Below, one piece after another: positions 43,494 to 52,060 of a stretch of DNA of 64,000 nucleotides; position 1 is the first letter of the stretch, and each line of letters starts with the position of its first letter. Below the pieces are notes generated by a model that was not told where the DNA came from, did not search any database, and saw nothing but the letters and a program-made list of their open reading frames with translations. Both the position numbers and the translations under genes were made by a program. Origin of the DNA: DATFDN01 sp035685165 (lineage in GTDB: Bacteria; Pseudomonadota; Alphaproteobacteria; Acetobacterales; Acetobacteraceae); NCBI GenBank assembly GCA_035685165.1, contig DASRBI010000017.1, forward strand, positions 62,001 through 126,000, given 5' to 3'.

Positions 43494-43895
43494 TTCGGCG
43501 AGGGACCGCTCGACGCCAGCAAGGCGCGGCTGGTCGACGTGCTGGAGGATGTCGGCGCCCGATTGCTGACATACCGCTACGACTTTGGCGACGGCTGGGA
43601 GCATTCCATCCGCATCGAGCGCATCACCGACGCGGTGGCGGGCATGACCTACCCGGGCCTGATCGAGGCGACCGGGCGCTGCCCGCCGGAGGATGTCGGT
43701 GGTCCCTGGGGCTACCGTGAATTCCTCAACGCCATCGCCGATCCAGACCACGAGGAGCACGACGACAGGCTGGGATAGATCGGCGGTGCGTTCGACCCGG
43801 CCACCGTCGATATCCAGCCGCTTACCAAGGCCGTCGAAACCTCGGCGAAGAGGTGGACGCGCAAACCATCAGCGCCCCGCAAGCGAACAAGTTGA
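43494..43895 (+). pseudogene. plasmid pRiA4b ORF-3-like protein, broken
   Basis: A truncated and interrupted copy of a pRiA4b ORF-3 family gene. The preserved sequence runs from FGEGPLDASKARLVDVLED through YDFGDGWEHSIRIERI and EATGRCPPEDVGGPWGYREF. An in-frame TAG at 43776 interrupts it where the family has a tryptophan codon, after which the reading continues as IGGAFDPATVDIQPL to a TGA at 43893. The N-terminal part is missing at the IS66 junction. The family is often carried on plasmids and mobile elements. Confidence 0.82.
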
Positions 43896-43915
43896 TCCCG
43901 CGGCACTCGGCGGAT

Positions 43916-44125
43916 GGTTCCGGAACACACGCCGTCCAGGCGCCCGAAAGCGGCAATGGCGCGTTCGTAGACCTGCATGAACCGTCCGAGTTCGAGCGGG
44001 GTATTCGGCGGCAGCGGGGCAGGCACATAGGCGCGCACGCGCTCGCCTCCCGCGCTCGTTTCGACATAGGCGCCGAGCCTGTGGTTCTCTCCGTTCGTCA
44101 CAGGCGATCCTTTAATTAGCCTCAT
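43916..44125 (-). pseudogene. Fic-family protein, N-terminal fragment
   Basis: The first 70 or so residues of a Fic protein (AMP-transferase toxin family). The Fic_N pattern is VRAYVPAPLPPNTPLEL, followed by YERAIAAFGRLDGV. The similarity stops at about 43916, and the frame then runs antisense through the pRiA4b remnant to 43712. The catalytic HPFx(D/E)GNGR motif is therefore lost, and the fragment should be inactive. The ATG and upstream A/T-rich DNA look intact, so the break came from a rearrangement at the 3' side. Confidence 0.7.
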
Positions 44126-44350
44126 CGCTATTAAAGCATAATGCTGTATGTCCTAATATTGAGCGTGGATAATTCAAGGCCGCCGGCATGAAGCTTCGTC
44201 CGCAGGCGCAGGCGGTTGGAAGCACGACAGGACGAGAAAGTGAGCTGGCTCATCATCTTTGAGGCCTCAGACAACCTAATCCGACTGGCGCCACAAGGCG
44301 CACATCTAGGGAGGTTGGCGCACCGTCGCTGGCGATGATGAGAACTACGT
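44126..44350. other. non-coding spacer of lower GC, no gene recognised
   Basis: This stretch between the fic fragment and the cas operon is visibly less GC-rich than the flanking chromosome. It contains a frame on the minus strand that continues to 44520 but has no recognisable homology. No CRISPR-like repeat-spacer pattern is present. Confidence 0.4.
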
Positions 44351-44539
44351 TTACGCCATAGCCATCCCATAGGGCTCTCGATAACCTGTCTTTCGACCCA
44401 CCATCGGGGACGCCCCAGTCCAGTCATCACCTTCGATGAACCACCACACGGGCGACTCGGGCGGGACGCACCAATAGTGGTTGTCTTGAACGAGGACTGC
44501 GCCGTATACGCAAACAGCAACTCGGTGTCTCGCTGCCAT
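44351..44539 (-). CDS. possible small protein coupled to the cas operon
   Basis: A 62-residue ORF whose ATG shares bases with the stop of the Cas8-like gene (TGATG), so it would be translated by reinitiation. Its composition is protein-like, with many aromatic residues: DNHYWCVPPESPVWWFIEGD and a YREPYGMAMA end. I do not recognise a family. It could be a new small accessory component of the type I-G operon, the start of a truncated larger gene, or a chance frame. No ribosome binding site of its own is evident. Confidence 0.4.
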   Translation of the reverse strand: MAARHRVAVCVYGAVLVQDNHYWCVPPESPVWWFIEGDDWTGASPMVGRKTGYREPYGMAMA

Positions 44540-45447
44540 CACCAAACACCTTGTGATGGGGCGAAGGACAGCTTTCCTTTCGCGCCGGATACGCGGTCAG
44601 CGCTGAAGGCGCCGAAAACGCCTCGTTCTCGCTGAACTTGGGGGCGCTCAACTCCTCCCCACAGAAGTGCGCGCGCAGTAGGAAGCGTCGCAGGGACATT
44701 CCAGAGCGGCCACGAGAAGGTAACCCGCTGTCGATGCCGCTTCGAAGCAACAGTGACCGGTTGCTTGCGAGGCACGACCGGCAACAAAGTGAACGCAGGA
44801 ATGGCAAGCGCTTGTGCGCCAAGCTCAGTACGGAAATCATCCGTCGTCGTCGGATTCGAGAGCCGGAGCGCATAGAGTCGCTCGTCCGACGGATCGAGGC
44901 GCAGGGTGGGTTTTCGGGTCCCAAGCTGAAGCTGCTGACGCTTGTCATCCGGCACGCGGTAAGTCTTCTGCCAAATTTCGAACAAGGAAAGCCGCACATG
45001 CTCGTCTTCGACGAGATTGAGAATGTCGCGCATAGATTGAAGAAGGTTCTGATGGCTTGCTCCGTTTGCTGCGCACAGCGTGGACTCGAATGCTTCGTCG
45101 CCAACGACACAGGCCAAGCCAGCAAGAAAGTCGAGCGCGTCCGGCTCGCTCTTGCACGCGATGCTCTCGTAGCTCGACCTCTTAAAGTCGCTGGGCTTCT
45201 TTAGGCCCTCGAGGTTCTTTTCGAGATAGAGCTGGAGCTTCCGCAGTCTGGCCAACAAGACTGCAGGGAGTTGGTCTCTGCTGACCGGGGTTTGAATCAC
45301 TGCCGTCCCGTCCTCCTCGAAAGCCAGTCTAGGAACTTCGAGCATCTCCGCGCGCGCGTGCTCGTCGAGCAACGACAATGAACCAAGTGCCGTCAGAAAC
45401 CCCCAAAGGTGCTGACCATCAATGCCGTCAAGTGTCAGCGTTTGCAT
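44539..45447 (-). CDS. type I-G CRISPR Cas8-like / Cas3-associated protein
   Basis: A 302-residue protein at the end of the type I-G cas operon. Its N terminus LTLDGIDGQHLWGFLTALGS has the G-x-x-G...FLxALG pattern of type I-G Cas8g/Csx17 proteins, and its C terminus (VFGAFSADRV, then GKGKLSFAPSQGVW-like sequence) also resembles that group. It is less than half the usual Csx17 length. It may therefore be a small large-subunit equivalent (Csb3-like role) or the separate protein that accompanies Cas3 in some I-G loci. GGAGGAG precedes the ATG, and it overlaps the end of cas3 by 20 bases. Assignment to the system is firm from context; its exact family is not. Confidence 0.68.
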   Translation of the reverse strand: MQTLTLDGIDGQHLWGFLTALGSLSLLDEHARAEMLEVPRLAFEEDGTAVIQTPVSRDQLPAVLLARLRKLQLYLEKNLEGLKKPSDFKRSSYESIACKSEPDALDFLAGLACVVGDEAFESTLCAANGASHQNLLQSMRDILNLVEDEHVRLSLFEIWQKTYRVPDDKRQQLQLGTRKPTLRLDPSDERLYALRLSNPTTTDDFRTELGAQALAIPAFTLLPVVPRKQPVTVASKRHRQRVTFSWPLWNVPATLPTARALLWGGVERPQVQRERGVFGAFSADRVSGAKGKLSFAPSQGVW

Positions 45448-48400
45448 TCTGCTCCTCCTCGCTGGCGCGATGATCGGCAAGGCGAAGGATCGCCTCGAGC
45501 CAGCACAGCTCCTGCCAGCCGTATTTTGCGACAAGTGTCCAGAAGCGGTCGGCGAGCGGAGAATCGAGCCGATGCAGCTCCGGGTTCGATGGAATCTCTG
45601 AAAAATCGATCTTGCCAAACACGCTGCTGGAGTGTCCGGCAAGCGGGATCTTGATGGGAGCGCTGTCAACCACAACAGGCGCGAAGGGGCGGCACTCGCC
45701 GTGGTGACTCGCAACAAGGTGAAGAACGAGATCCAGGTCGGGCTCCTTCGTGGGGTCGCCTTTCTTCAGCCACCCAGCCAGCGCAGTCCTCTGACCATCA
45801 AGCATCGCGACCGACTGCACCGCGTGGAAGTAGCCCCCGCCCGGGTAGCCGCTGCGCTTTCGGGCCAGCTTGCGTGCTGCGCGCGCTCCCGGGGACATCG
45901 CCGATTTGGCCCACGGCGTTTCGTCCTTGAAGTACTCGATCTCACTCCCTCCACGAAGCATGATTTGGAAGCGACGATCGGCCTTGCCGATGTCGTGCAG
46001 CCACGCTGCGAGCGCGACGTGCTCGGCGAGCCACCCTCCAAGTCCACAGCGCGTCGCATACTCTCGCGCAAACGTCTCCACGTCGGCGCTGTGCTCGGAT
46101 AGCGAGACGGCTCGCCCTGCGCAGAACGAATCATCGCCATCCGTCGTCAACTCAACGCCATCTTCAAGCGTCTCTTCGGACTGGACGACGGTCCGGAGTT
46201 CGGTCAGCGGCACTCGCCTTGCTTCGATCACCGTCCAGGAGGGGTCCCCAGGCACAACAAACGAGTTGCGCCCCTTGGCGAGCTTCTGTGCCCACAAGCG
46301 CTTCCACGCTGGCCAATCGCCATTAGACGCGAGGCGGCCCAGAGAGTCGCGAACCTCCTCGGGTTCGTCGAGCGGCAGGGAGACCTCGAGCCCATCGGTA
46401 ACGGCTGGATGCAGTCGTAGCACCGGCCGCGCGCGTGCGAGGAGATTGGCCTGCTCTGCGCGGTCTGTAGCGGGATCGGTCGAGGTGGCGTCGAAGCAGC
46501 CGCTGCGGATGCCGCCGTAGCTCGCAGGCACGACGATCGTGTCGCCGGGCTTCAGCGTCGTCGCCACGACGATCTCGCTCTCGTCGCCTCGCCAGCGAAG
46601 CGCACATCGCCCGGACGGCGTCGGATCCTCGTTCTCGTCGAGTGCTGCTCCCTCCGTGTCTCCAAAATCACGGACCGGCTGCCCTGCGATCCAGGCACGC
46701 GCGGTTGCAAACGGCAGCGACAACGCTTCAAGGCTCGAGGGGCGAACCGCCGTGACAATGGCCGTCGCCGCGTCGAGGTCTCCCCGCCGAAGCACGTCCT
46801 CGGAGAGATCGGCGCGCCAGATAACCTGGACATCGGCTGGGCCGGAGCTTGGGCCATGCAGCCAAAGGCTCACATCGGGGACCTGGCTCGGCGCAGGTGA
46901 GGTCTGCGCCCACAAGTCGAGATACGCCGGAAGTAGCGTCGGCGCATCCGGCTTGGGTGCGAGCAGCTTCGTCAGATCATTGCCAGTCGGCACCTCAAGC
47001 GCGAGGACGCCGAAATCAACTTGCGCCCTTCTGGCCAGTTGCTCTTCGGCCTTCTGCTTCGCCTCTCCCTTGAGTTTCATGGCCTCATCTTTGAGCTTCC
47101 TCAACTCCTCCTTCAGCTTCTTCGGTCGCTCCTTCTCTTGTTCTTTGAGCCACTTGGCGGTTTCGCCGAGCGCTTTGCCATAGATTGGATCGTCGTCCGC
47201 CAGCGAGGGCTTCTCTCCCCGTCGCTTGAGCTCCTCTTTCAACTTCCTGCAGTTGTCGTAAACGACGACGCCTTCGGCGTTCTTGTAGGTACCGAGTCGA
47301 TCGACGCGGCCGAAGCGTTGCCGCAGGCTGTCGAGGCTCGCGGCCTCCGTGACGAGAGCGTCGAAGTCGAAGTCCGCGCCCGCCTCGATACACTGGGTGC
47401 CAACAATAACACGCTTGGGAAGGTCATCGCTTCGCTTTCGGCCTGTCTGGACGGCGGACCGCAGCTCGCGCAGCACATCGTCACGGTCGAGCGGGCGCAT
47501 GCGGCCAGTGAGCAGGGTGACGATCGCATCGCTCCGGAGAGATTCGGTGAGCCGACGTGCGATCACGTTCGCGCTTGCGACGCGGTTGACCACCACCGCG
47601 ACCGTCCTGTGCCGCGCAAGCAAGCCCCTCGCCTGCTCGACGCACTCCTCCTCCAGTGCGCTCCGATCTTCCACCTCGACGAGGCGCGCGGGCTTGCACG
47701 CGTGGAGGCGGGGGCCGAGCGGCGAATCGAGCTTCTTCTCTTCGTCGAGCAATGCGAAGGGTGGCTCCGTCCCAGCCCCCGGCGTCGCGGACAGGAACGC
47801 GTGGGAGAACCGTGTCTTCACGCCGTTCTCGGAGAATCGCTCACGGAGGCGCGCGAGCCGGTCGAGCGTCTGCCGGAACGGCTCAGAGAGATGCACCTCG
47901 TCGAGGAGGAGCAGCGTGTCGTTAGCCAGAAGACCAGCATGTACCGGCCTCATGCCTTGGCTCACGCCATAGCCCTGCATGAGCATCCGCGATCCAACCT
48001 GATCGACGGTCGACGCAATGATGAGCGGCTGGTCAGGCGTGCGTGCCCAACCGTCATCCTTGGGTATCCCGCCACGAAGCGTGAACACGCCGAGTGGCTC
48101 CTCACCCGTCCGGGCCAGGGAGCGCAACCGATTGGCGACTTCGATGACGACCGCGTCAGTGCTCGACAGCAATGTGCGCAAAAGCGCTCGACCGCGCTCG
48201 GCGACCTGATCGACCACGATACGCCGGTCCACGACCATCGCGATCCGACGCGGGCACCAGCGATCCGTTGCTTCGTTGTCTGCGTCGAGCGCAAGCGCGA
48301 AGAGGGCGATGTCGATGCACGTGGTCTTGCCGGCGCCGGTCGGGAGGTCGAGCACCCGCGGCCAGCGCTTGTCTCGGACGATCTGTTCGAGCAGGCGCTG

Positions 48401-48475
48401 CTGCCAGCCGAAGGGCTGCTTGCCATCGTGAATGGCGGCGTGGAAGGCGCCGAAGTTAGCAGGTGTGAGCGTCAT
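45428..48475 (-). CDS. cas3: type I-G CRISPR helicase-nuclease Cas3
   Basis: A 1015-residue fusion of a superfamily 2 helicase and a C-terminal HD nuclease, the order usual for type I-G. It unwinds and degrades target DNA recruited by the Cascade complex. Walker A is LPTGAGKT (44-51), the DEVH box is at 192-195, motif III is SATPG, QCIEAGADFDFD follows, and motif VI is QRFGRVDR (386-393). The HD part has AAWLHDIGK (HD at 827-828), SHHGE near 924 and a late LADHRAS. A Lys/Glu-rich helix at 440-483 interrupts the region after the helicase core. The ATG overlaps the csb2 stop. All catalytic motifs look intact. Confidence 0.93.
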   Translation of the reverse strand: MTLTPANFGAFHAAIHDGKQPFGWQQRLLEQIVRDKRWPRVLDLPTGAGKTTCIDIALFALALDADNEATDRWCPRRIAMVVDRRIVVDQVAERGRALLRTLLSSTDAVVIEVANRLRSLARTGEEPLGVFTLRGGIPKDDGWARTPDQPLIIASTVDQVGSRMLMQGYGVSQGMRPVHAGLLANDTLLLLDEVHLSEPFRQTLDRLARLRERFSENGVKTRFSHAFLSATPGAGTEPPFALLDEEKKLDSPLGPRLHACKPARLVEVEDRSALEEECVEQARGLLARHRTVAVVVNRVASANVIARRLTESLRSDAIVTLLTGRMRPLDRDDVLRELRSAVQTGRKRSDDLPKRVIVGTQCIEAGADFDFDALVTEAASLDSLRQRFGRVDRLGTYKNAEGVVVYDNCRKLKEELKRRGEKPSLADDDPIYGKALGETAKWLKEQEKERPKKLKEELRKLKDEAMKLKGEAKQKAEEQLARRAQVDFGVLALEVPTGNDLTKLLAPKPDAPTLLPAYLDLWAQTSPAPSQVPDVSLWLHGPSSGPADVQVIWRADLSEDVLRRGDLDAATAIVTAVRPSSLEALSLPFATARAWIAGQPVRDFGDTEGAALDENEDPTPSGRCALRWRGDESEIVVATTLKPGDTIVVPASYGGIRSGCFDATSTDPATDRAEQANLLARARPVLRLHPAVTDGLEVSLPLDEPEEVRDSLGRLASNGDWPAWKRLWAQKLAKGRNSFVVPGDPSWTVIEARRVPLTELRTVVQSEETLEDGVELTTDGDDSFCAGRAVSLSEHSADVETFAREYATRCGLGGWLAEHVALAAWLHDIGKADRRFQIMLRGGSEIEYFKDETPWAKSAMSPGARAARKLARKRSGYPGGGYFHAVQSVAMLDGQRTALAGWLKKGDPTKEPDLDLVLHLVASHHGECRPFAPVVVDSAPIKIPLAGHSSSVFGKIDFSEIPSNPELHRLDSPLADRFWTLVAKYGWQELCWLEAILRLADHRASEEEQNANADT

Positions 48476-50151
48476 CGGTCCCCCACGGGCAGACAGAGCC
48501 CAAGGCCGAAGTAACGCCCAGCGCCAAGCAGGAGCGGGCCACGCACGCGTTCTTCAAAGCGGATGTCGGCATGGACCCGTACGCGTGCCGTACGCGCCGG
48601 GCGGCCGGGCCATGGCAAGAAGTCGCGAACATGCTGCGCGCCGGGAAGCAGCGGTGCGAGCGACACCGCGACCGAGACCGGGCGGATGCCGACGACACGT
48701 CGGCACGCGTCACTGATGCTGCGCTGCGCTTCCAGAGCGGCCTTACGTGCAGTGTCATCCCGGTTGCTGCGGAGGTTACCGGGATTTCTGTCCAGGGCGA
48801 TTGGCGTCGCGGTGATGAACCGCGTGGAAGCGCGGCACCATCTCATGGGGTCGAGCGCCTCCTTCGCCGACACGTCCACACGACGAACGATGAAGGGCGG
48901 AAGTGTTCCACCCGCAAGTGTCAGGTTGCCGCGCTGGTCGGAGCGCTCCTTCTCCCAATTCGCGATGAGGCGAAACAGGATTTCGCGGTCGCGGGTCGGA
49001 AGCTGGCGAGGCAGCACCAACGCGCAGCCCATGATCGCGCCGTCGGCGTGCTCGTGTCCGACGAACGGCAGCGGCACGAACGCGACGTGCGGTTGCTCGG
49101 TCGGACCGCTCTCGGCGCGACCCGAGAGCGTCGCCGGCAGACTTTGGTCGCCGTGCTGTTCGAGCAGCGCGCAGCGCAGCGCCCGTGCGAGATCCGTAGA
49201 TCGAGAGGAAACCGGCCGCGATCCGCCGACGCGCTCAAAGATGACCCAGTCGGTGGAAAAGATGCTCTCGGCGTGTGCGGTCGCGGCGGCGACCTCGGAT
49301 GCGGAGCGGTAGCGCTGAGGACGCGCTGGCAGCACACGGTTTTCGACGCCACGATGGTAAGCGAAGGCGCGCTCGAGCCGCTCAAGCTGACCGGGTCCAA
49401 TCACCCGCAAGGTGGTATCGCCCTCATCGCTGGGGACCAGCGTCGGGGAGATATTGCGGTCAGCGACGTTGCATCGCACAAGCGACGAGGAGTGACCGAG
49501 CCGGGTCACGCGTGCACAGAGTCGTTCAAGCGCACCACGATGCTCTGTTGCATCCGCATCTCGCCATAGGAACGCAAAAGTCGGCGTCTCAGGGATGACG
49601 ACCGGGAACGTCCGCACCTGACGCGTGCGGCGGTCCGGCATCAGGGCGACGGAAGTTTCTAAATCCACGTCGCTGAACCCATCCTTCGCGAGTTCGCGTT
49701 GTGCTTTCTCGACATCCTTCTTTGCTTTCTTGCATGCATCGCTGTCCGGATTATTTTGTAGCTCCTCCCTTAGCTTGGCAGAGGCTTGTTCCAGCTTGTC
49801 TTTCGCCTTGTTCTTCTGCTTTGCGAATACATGGTCCCATTCTATGCGAGACAAGCCGGCGTCTTCCCCAAGCGTGACGTCGTTGACTGGTACATAGACG
49901 TCATGCACCCGCCGCCTCCCGACTCTCGATTCCGATTCGGGATCGACCCACAACGACGGCGCGCTCTGCTGCTCGAGCCACAGGAGTGCTTCCCGCTCGG
50001 CCGGGTCGACCTCGTCGTGATCGTGGAGCGCGGCGACCAGCGCCGAGAAGAAGCGTGCGGGGTGTGGCGGCCACTCGGCGCGTCCGCGATCGTTATATGC
50101 GGTCGCCGCATAGCGCCCCGACAGGAGCTCGACCTCGATCGCAAGCATCAC
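48472..50151 (-). CDS. csb2: type I-G CRISPR protein Csb2 (Cas5-Cas6 fusion)
   Basis: A 559-residue protein of the GSU0054 family, a fusion of Cas5- and Cas6-like RAMP domains that processes crRNA and caps its 5' handle. The N-terminal pattern GRYAATAYNDRGRAEWPPHPARFFSALVAAL is diagnostic, and the C terminus has the glycine-rich RAMP loop LLGAGRYFGLGLCLP. A strongly charged, probably helical segment fills residues 108-157 (KQKNKAKDKLEQASAKLREE and following). The ATG overlaps the csb1 stop. Length is at the upper end of the family. Confidence 0.9.
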   Translation of the reverse strand: MMLAIEVELLSGRYAATAYNDRGRAEWPPHPARFFSALVAALHDHDEVDPAEREALLWLEQQSAPSLWVDPESESRVGRRRVHDVYVPVNDVTLGEDAGLSRIEWDHVFAKQKNKAKDKLEQASAKLREELQNNPDSDACKKAKKDVEKAQRELAKDGFSDVDLETSVALMPDRRTRQVRTFPVVIPETPTFAFLWRDADATEHRGALERLCARVTRLGHSSSLVRCNVADRNISPTLVPSDEGDTTLRVIGPGQLERLERAFAYHRGVENRVLPARPQRYRSASEVAAATAHAESIFSTDWVIFERVGGSRPVSSRSTDLARALRCALLEQHGDQSLPATLSGRAESGPTEQPHVAFVPLPFVGHEHADGAIMGCALVLPRQLPTRDREILFRLIANWEKERSDQRGNLTLAGGTLPPFIVRRVDVSAKEALDPMRWCRASTRFITATPIALDRNPGNLRSNRDDTARKAALEAQRSISDACRRVVGIRPVSVAVSLAPLLPGAQHVRDFLPWPGRPARTARVRVHADIRFEERVRGPLLLGAGRYFGLGLCLPVGDR

Positions 50152-51398
50152 GCGTCTCCGACATCGGCCTCTGCTGCCGCAAGCTTGCGGCTCTTTCTCA
50201 CGAGGCAGGCGAGCTTTGGCGAGGGCTGTAGCTCCGCGAGTGCTTCGCCCGCAGGCTTGTCGAACTTGATGCCATCAGGGAGCTTGCCGACTGCCTCGTT
50301 GTAGAGCGCGATGGCCCCGGCGAAGTCGAGATCCACGGGAGTCGTTCTGCCATCCCGGGCGACCGCTTCGAGCTTCAGCGCGGAGCCCTCCTTTGGCACG
50401 AGCAGGCAGCGGGAGCGCAGATCGTGTCCGCGGCTCTCCGCGGCGAATATGGCAAGCAACCCGAGCGCAGCCAGCACCGTGCGGGCTTCTTCCGCTCCAG
50501 TGGTGAACCCCAGGCGTCGGAGCGACGCGAGCGAGAGCACCACCGTATGCCGTGCCTCGTCGATCGTCACGCCTCCGCCAACCGAATCGATGCTCGGCGT
50601 CACGTTGCCGTGGTTCACCTCGGAGGGCTTGCCCTCTTTGCCGAATTTGATCGGGTCACCCTTCTTGTGGTCCTTGTCGTCCTCTTCGTACTTCTTCGCC
50701 TCCTTAATGTCGGTCGTCCATCGCTCGTTGTCGTCCGCCGCAATGTAGATGTCTGCGGCGTTCTTGAGGATGTTGAGGGGATCAATCCGGCTCTCAGTCT
50801 TGCTCCCAGGGGCGGCGTTGATACCGACGATCTCCGAGACCAGCGCGCGCTGGAACTTGGCGCCGAGGCCACCCTTAGGCCCCGTGCTGTCCCACAAGCC
50901 GAAGACCAGCCCCGTCGGGCAGACCTTGAACAGGGCGGTCGCGTTTCTGGTGCTCGCGTGCGTGAACGACTTGCCGATGTCCGAAAGCCGAAAGAGCTTG
51001 CCATCGAGCAGACTGTCGCGCAGGAGCGCGTCGGCGATGCGGTGAGGCGCCGTGAGCGACGTGACGCACCCCACCTCGGGCGCGACCGACGAGAAGTCGA
51101 CGCTCACGACGGGAAGTACGATCTGCTTGTCGGCCCACAACGCCTGAAGCGCCTCCTCCATCCGGTTTGCCTGGCTCTGCACCGAGTCGATGAGCACACA
51201 CTTCACGCCCTGCCCGTCGATACGGCGAATCTCGAACGCATACTTGGCGCCGGGTTCCTTGTTCTTGTCGTCCACCGCGTAGGTCGGCGGGAAGACTTTG
51301 TCCCCCGGTCCACCTGCGGGCTCCAATGTTGCCCTACCGCGGATGGCGACCGCGTCTCCGGCTACCAGCTTCCTGAGTTGATCAGCGCTCAGCGGCAT
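50148..51398 (-). CDS. csb1: type I-G CRISPR backbone protein Csb1 (Cas7)
   Basis: A 416-residue RAMP protein of the GSU0053 family that polymerises along the crRNA as the Cascade backbone. Diagnostic blocks are KYAFEIRRIDGQG, LIDSVQSQANRMEEAL (residues 70-84), APHRIADALLRDS, and the later SEVNHGNVTPSI with GGVTIDEA. A Lys/Asp-rich stretch lies at 229-261, just before SEVNHGN. It is the first gene of the operon; AGGAGA precedes its ATG. Only about 30 bases separate it from the hsdR remnant, so any promoter must lie in that remnant. Confidence 0.92.
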   Translation of the reverse strand: MPLSADQLRKLVAGDAVAIRGRATLEPAGGPGDKVFPPTYAVDDKNKEPGAKYAFEIRRIDGQGVKCVLIDSVQSQANRMEEALQALWADKQIVLPVVSVDFSSVAPEVGCVTSLTAPHRIADALLRDSLLDGKLFRLSDIGKSFTHASTRNATALFKVCPTGLVFGLWDSTGPKGGLGAKFQRALVSEIVGINAAPGSKTESRIDPLNILKNAADIYIAADDNERWTTDIKEAKKYEEDDKDHKKGDPIKFGKEGKPSEVNHGNVTPSIDSVGGGVTIDEARHTVVLSLASLRRLGFTTGAEEARTVLAALGLLAIFAAESRGHDLRSRCLLVPKEGSALKLEAVARDGRTTPVDLDFAGAIALYNEAVGKLPDGIKFDKPAGEALAELQPSPKLACLVRKSRKLAAAEADVGDA

Positions 51399-51424
51399 CG
51401 GTCTCTCCTGCTATGTGACTTGGT

Positions 51425-51832
51425 GTTCGTGGTGACGCGCTTCTCGTCCTGGAAACGCCGCCCGGTGCGCGGCACGCGGTAACAGGGCAGATGGGGCAAA
51501 TGCTCGGCGAAAGCATCTTCGGTCTGGATCGCGAGCGTGTTGCGATCGACCACAAACAGGGCGCGCGTGGCCCAATTGGCCTCGAACAGGCGCTTGAGCA
51601 GGGCTGCCGCCGTGCGGGTCTTGCCGGTGCCAGTCGTCATTTCGACCAGTAGCTTGCGGCGCCCGGCGGCGATCTCCCGGCACATCCCGTCTATGCACGC
51701 CGTTTGATGGAGGTGCCCGCCGCCGCCCGCGATCCGGGTGTCGATGGGGCCGCTGAGCGGGTCGCGGCGAATCTCGCTCGCCGCCTTCCGGCGCGCGAGG
51801 TCGTCCTGACTGAACACGGTCTCGGCCGACAT
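51425..51832 (-). pseudogene. internal fragment of a type I restriction-like helicase (HsdR)
   Basis: A stretch of about 135 residues from the middle of an HsdR-like DEAD/DEAH helicase. It runs from RRKAASEIRRDPLSGPIDTR, through Walker A in VEMTTGTGKTRTAAAL, to FVVDRNTLAIQTEDAFAEHL and RTGRRFQDEKRVT. Both the N-terminal nuclease part and the rest of the helicase are missing. The similarity stops at about 51425, just before the csb1 leader. The ATG at 51832 is probably fortuitous. Confidence 0.82.
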
Positions 51833-51937
51833 GGTTTTTATGAGCCGACCCGGCGACTCTAATTTGCGCCATTTCAGTCAGAATGGCTCTTTACGGCAAC
51901 CGGAAATTCAGAGTGAATTCGCCTGGAAGGAGGGACG

Positions 51938-52028
51938 ACCGCTGAGGGCAAGGCCGAGCAACGCGGCGCCAAGGTCAAGAAGAAACTGGAGATAGACCCG
52001 CTCCACGCCGAAGCGGTGCGCCTGATCA
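51938..52028 (+). pseudogene. serine-recombinase fragment next to tRNA-Ser
   Basis: About 30 codons reading TAEGKAEQRGAKVKKKLEID and PLHAEAVRLI, the pattern found in the recombinase domain of large serine recombinases or resolvase-like site-specific recombinases. No start, catalytic serine domain or C-terminal part remains. It ends within 35 bases of the 3' end of tRNA-Ser, so it marks a former integrase-bearing element at that site. Confidence 0.6.
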
Positions 52029-52060
52029 CCGGCTGGCGCTCCACGGCGACGGCGCCGAAA

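Noticed and set aside
44131..44520. A 129-residue minus-strand frame downstream of the Cas8-like gene
   Set aside because: It overlaps the better-placed 62-residue ORF in another frame, has no ribosome binding site and reads as random basic sequence.
43063..52060. Possible CRISPR array in the cas island
   Set aside because: I looked through the gaps at 43063-43250, 44126-44350 and 51833-52060 and saw no regularly spaced direct repeats.
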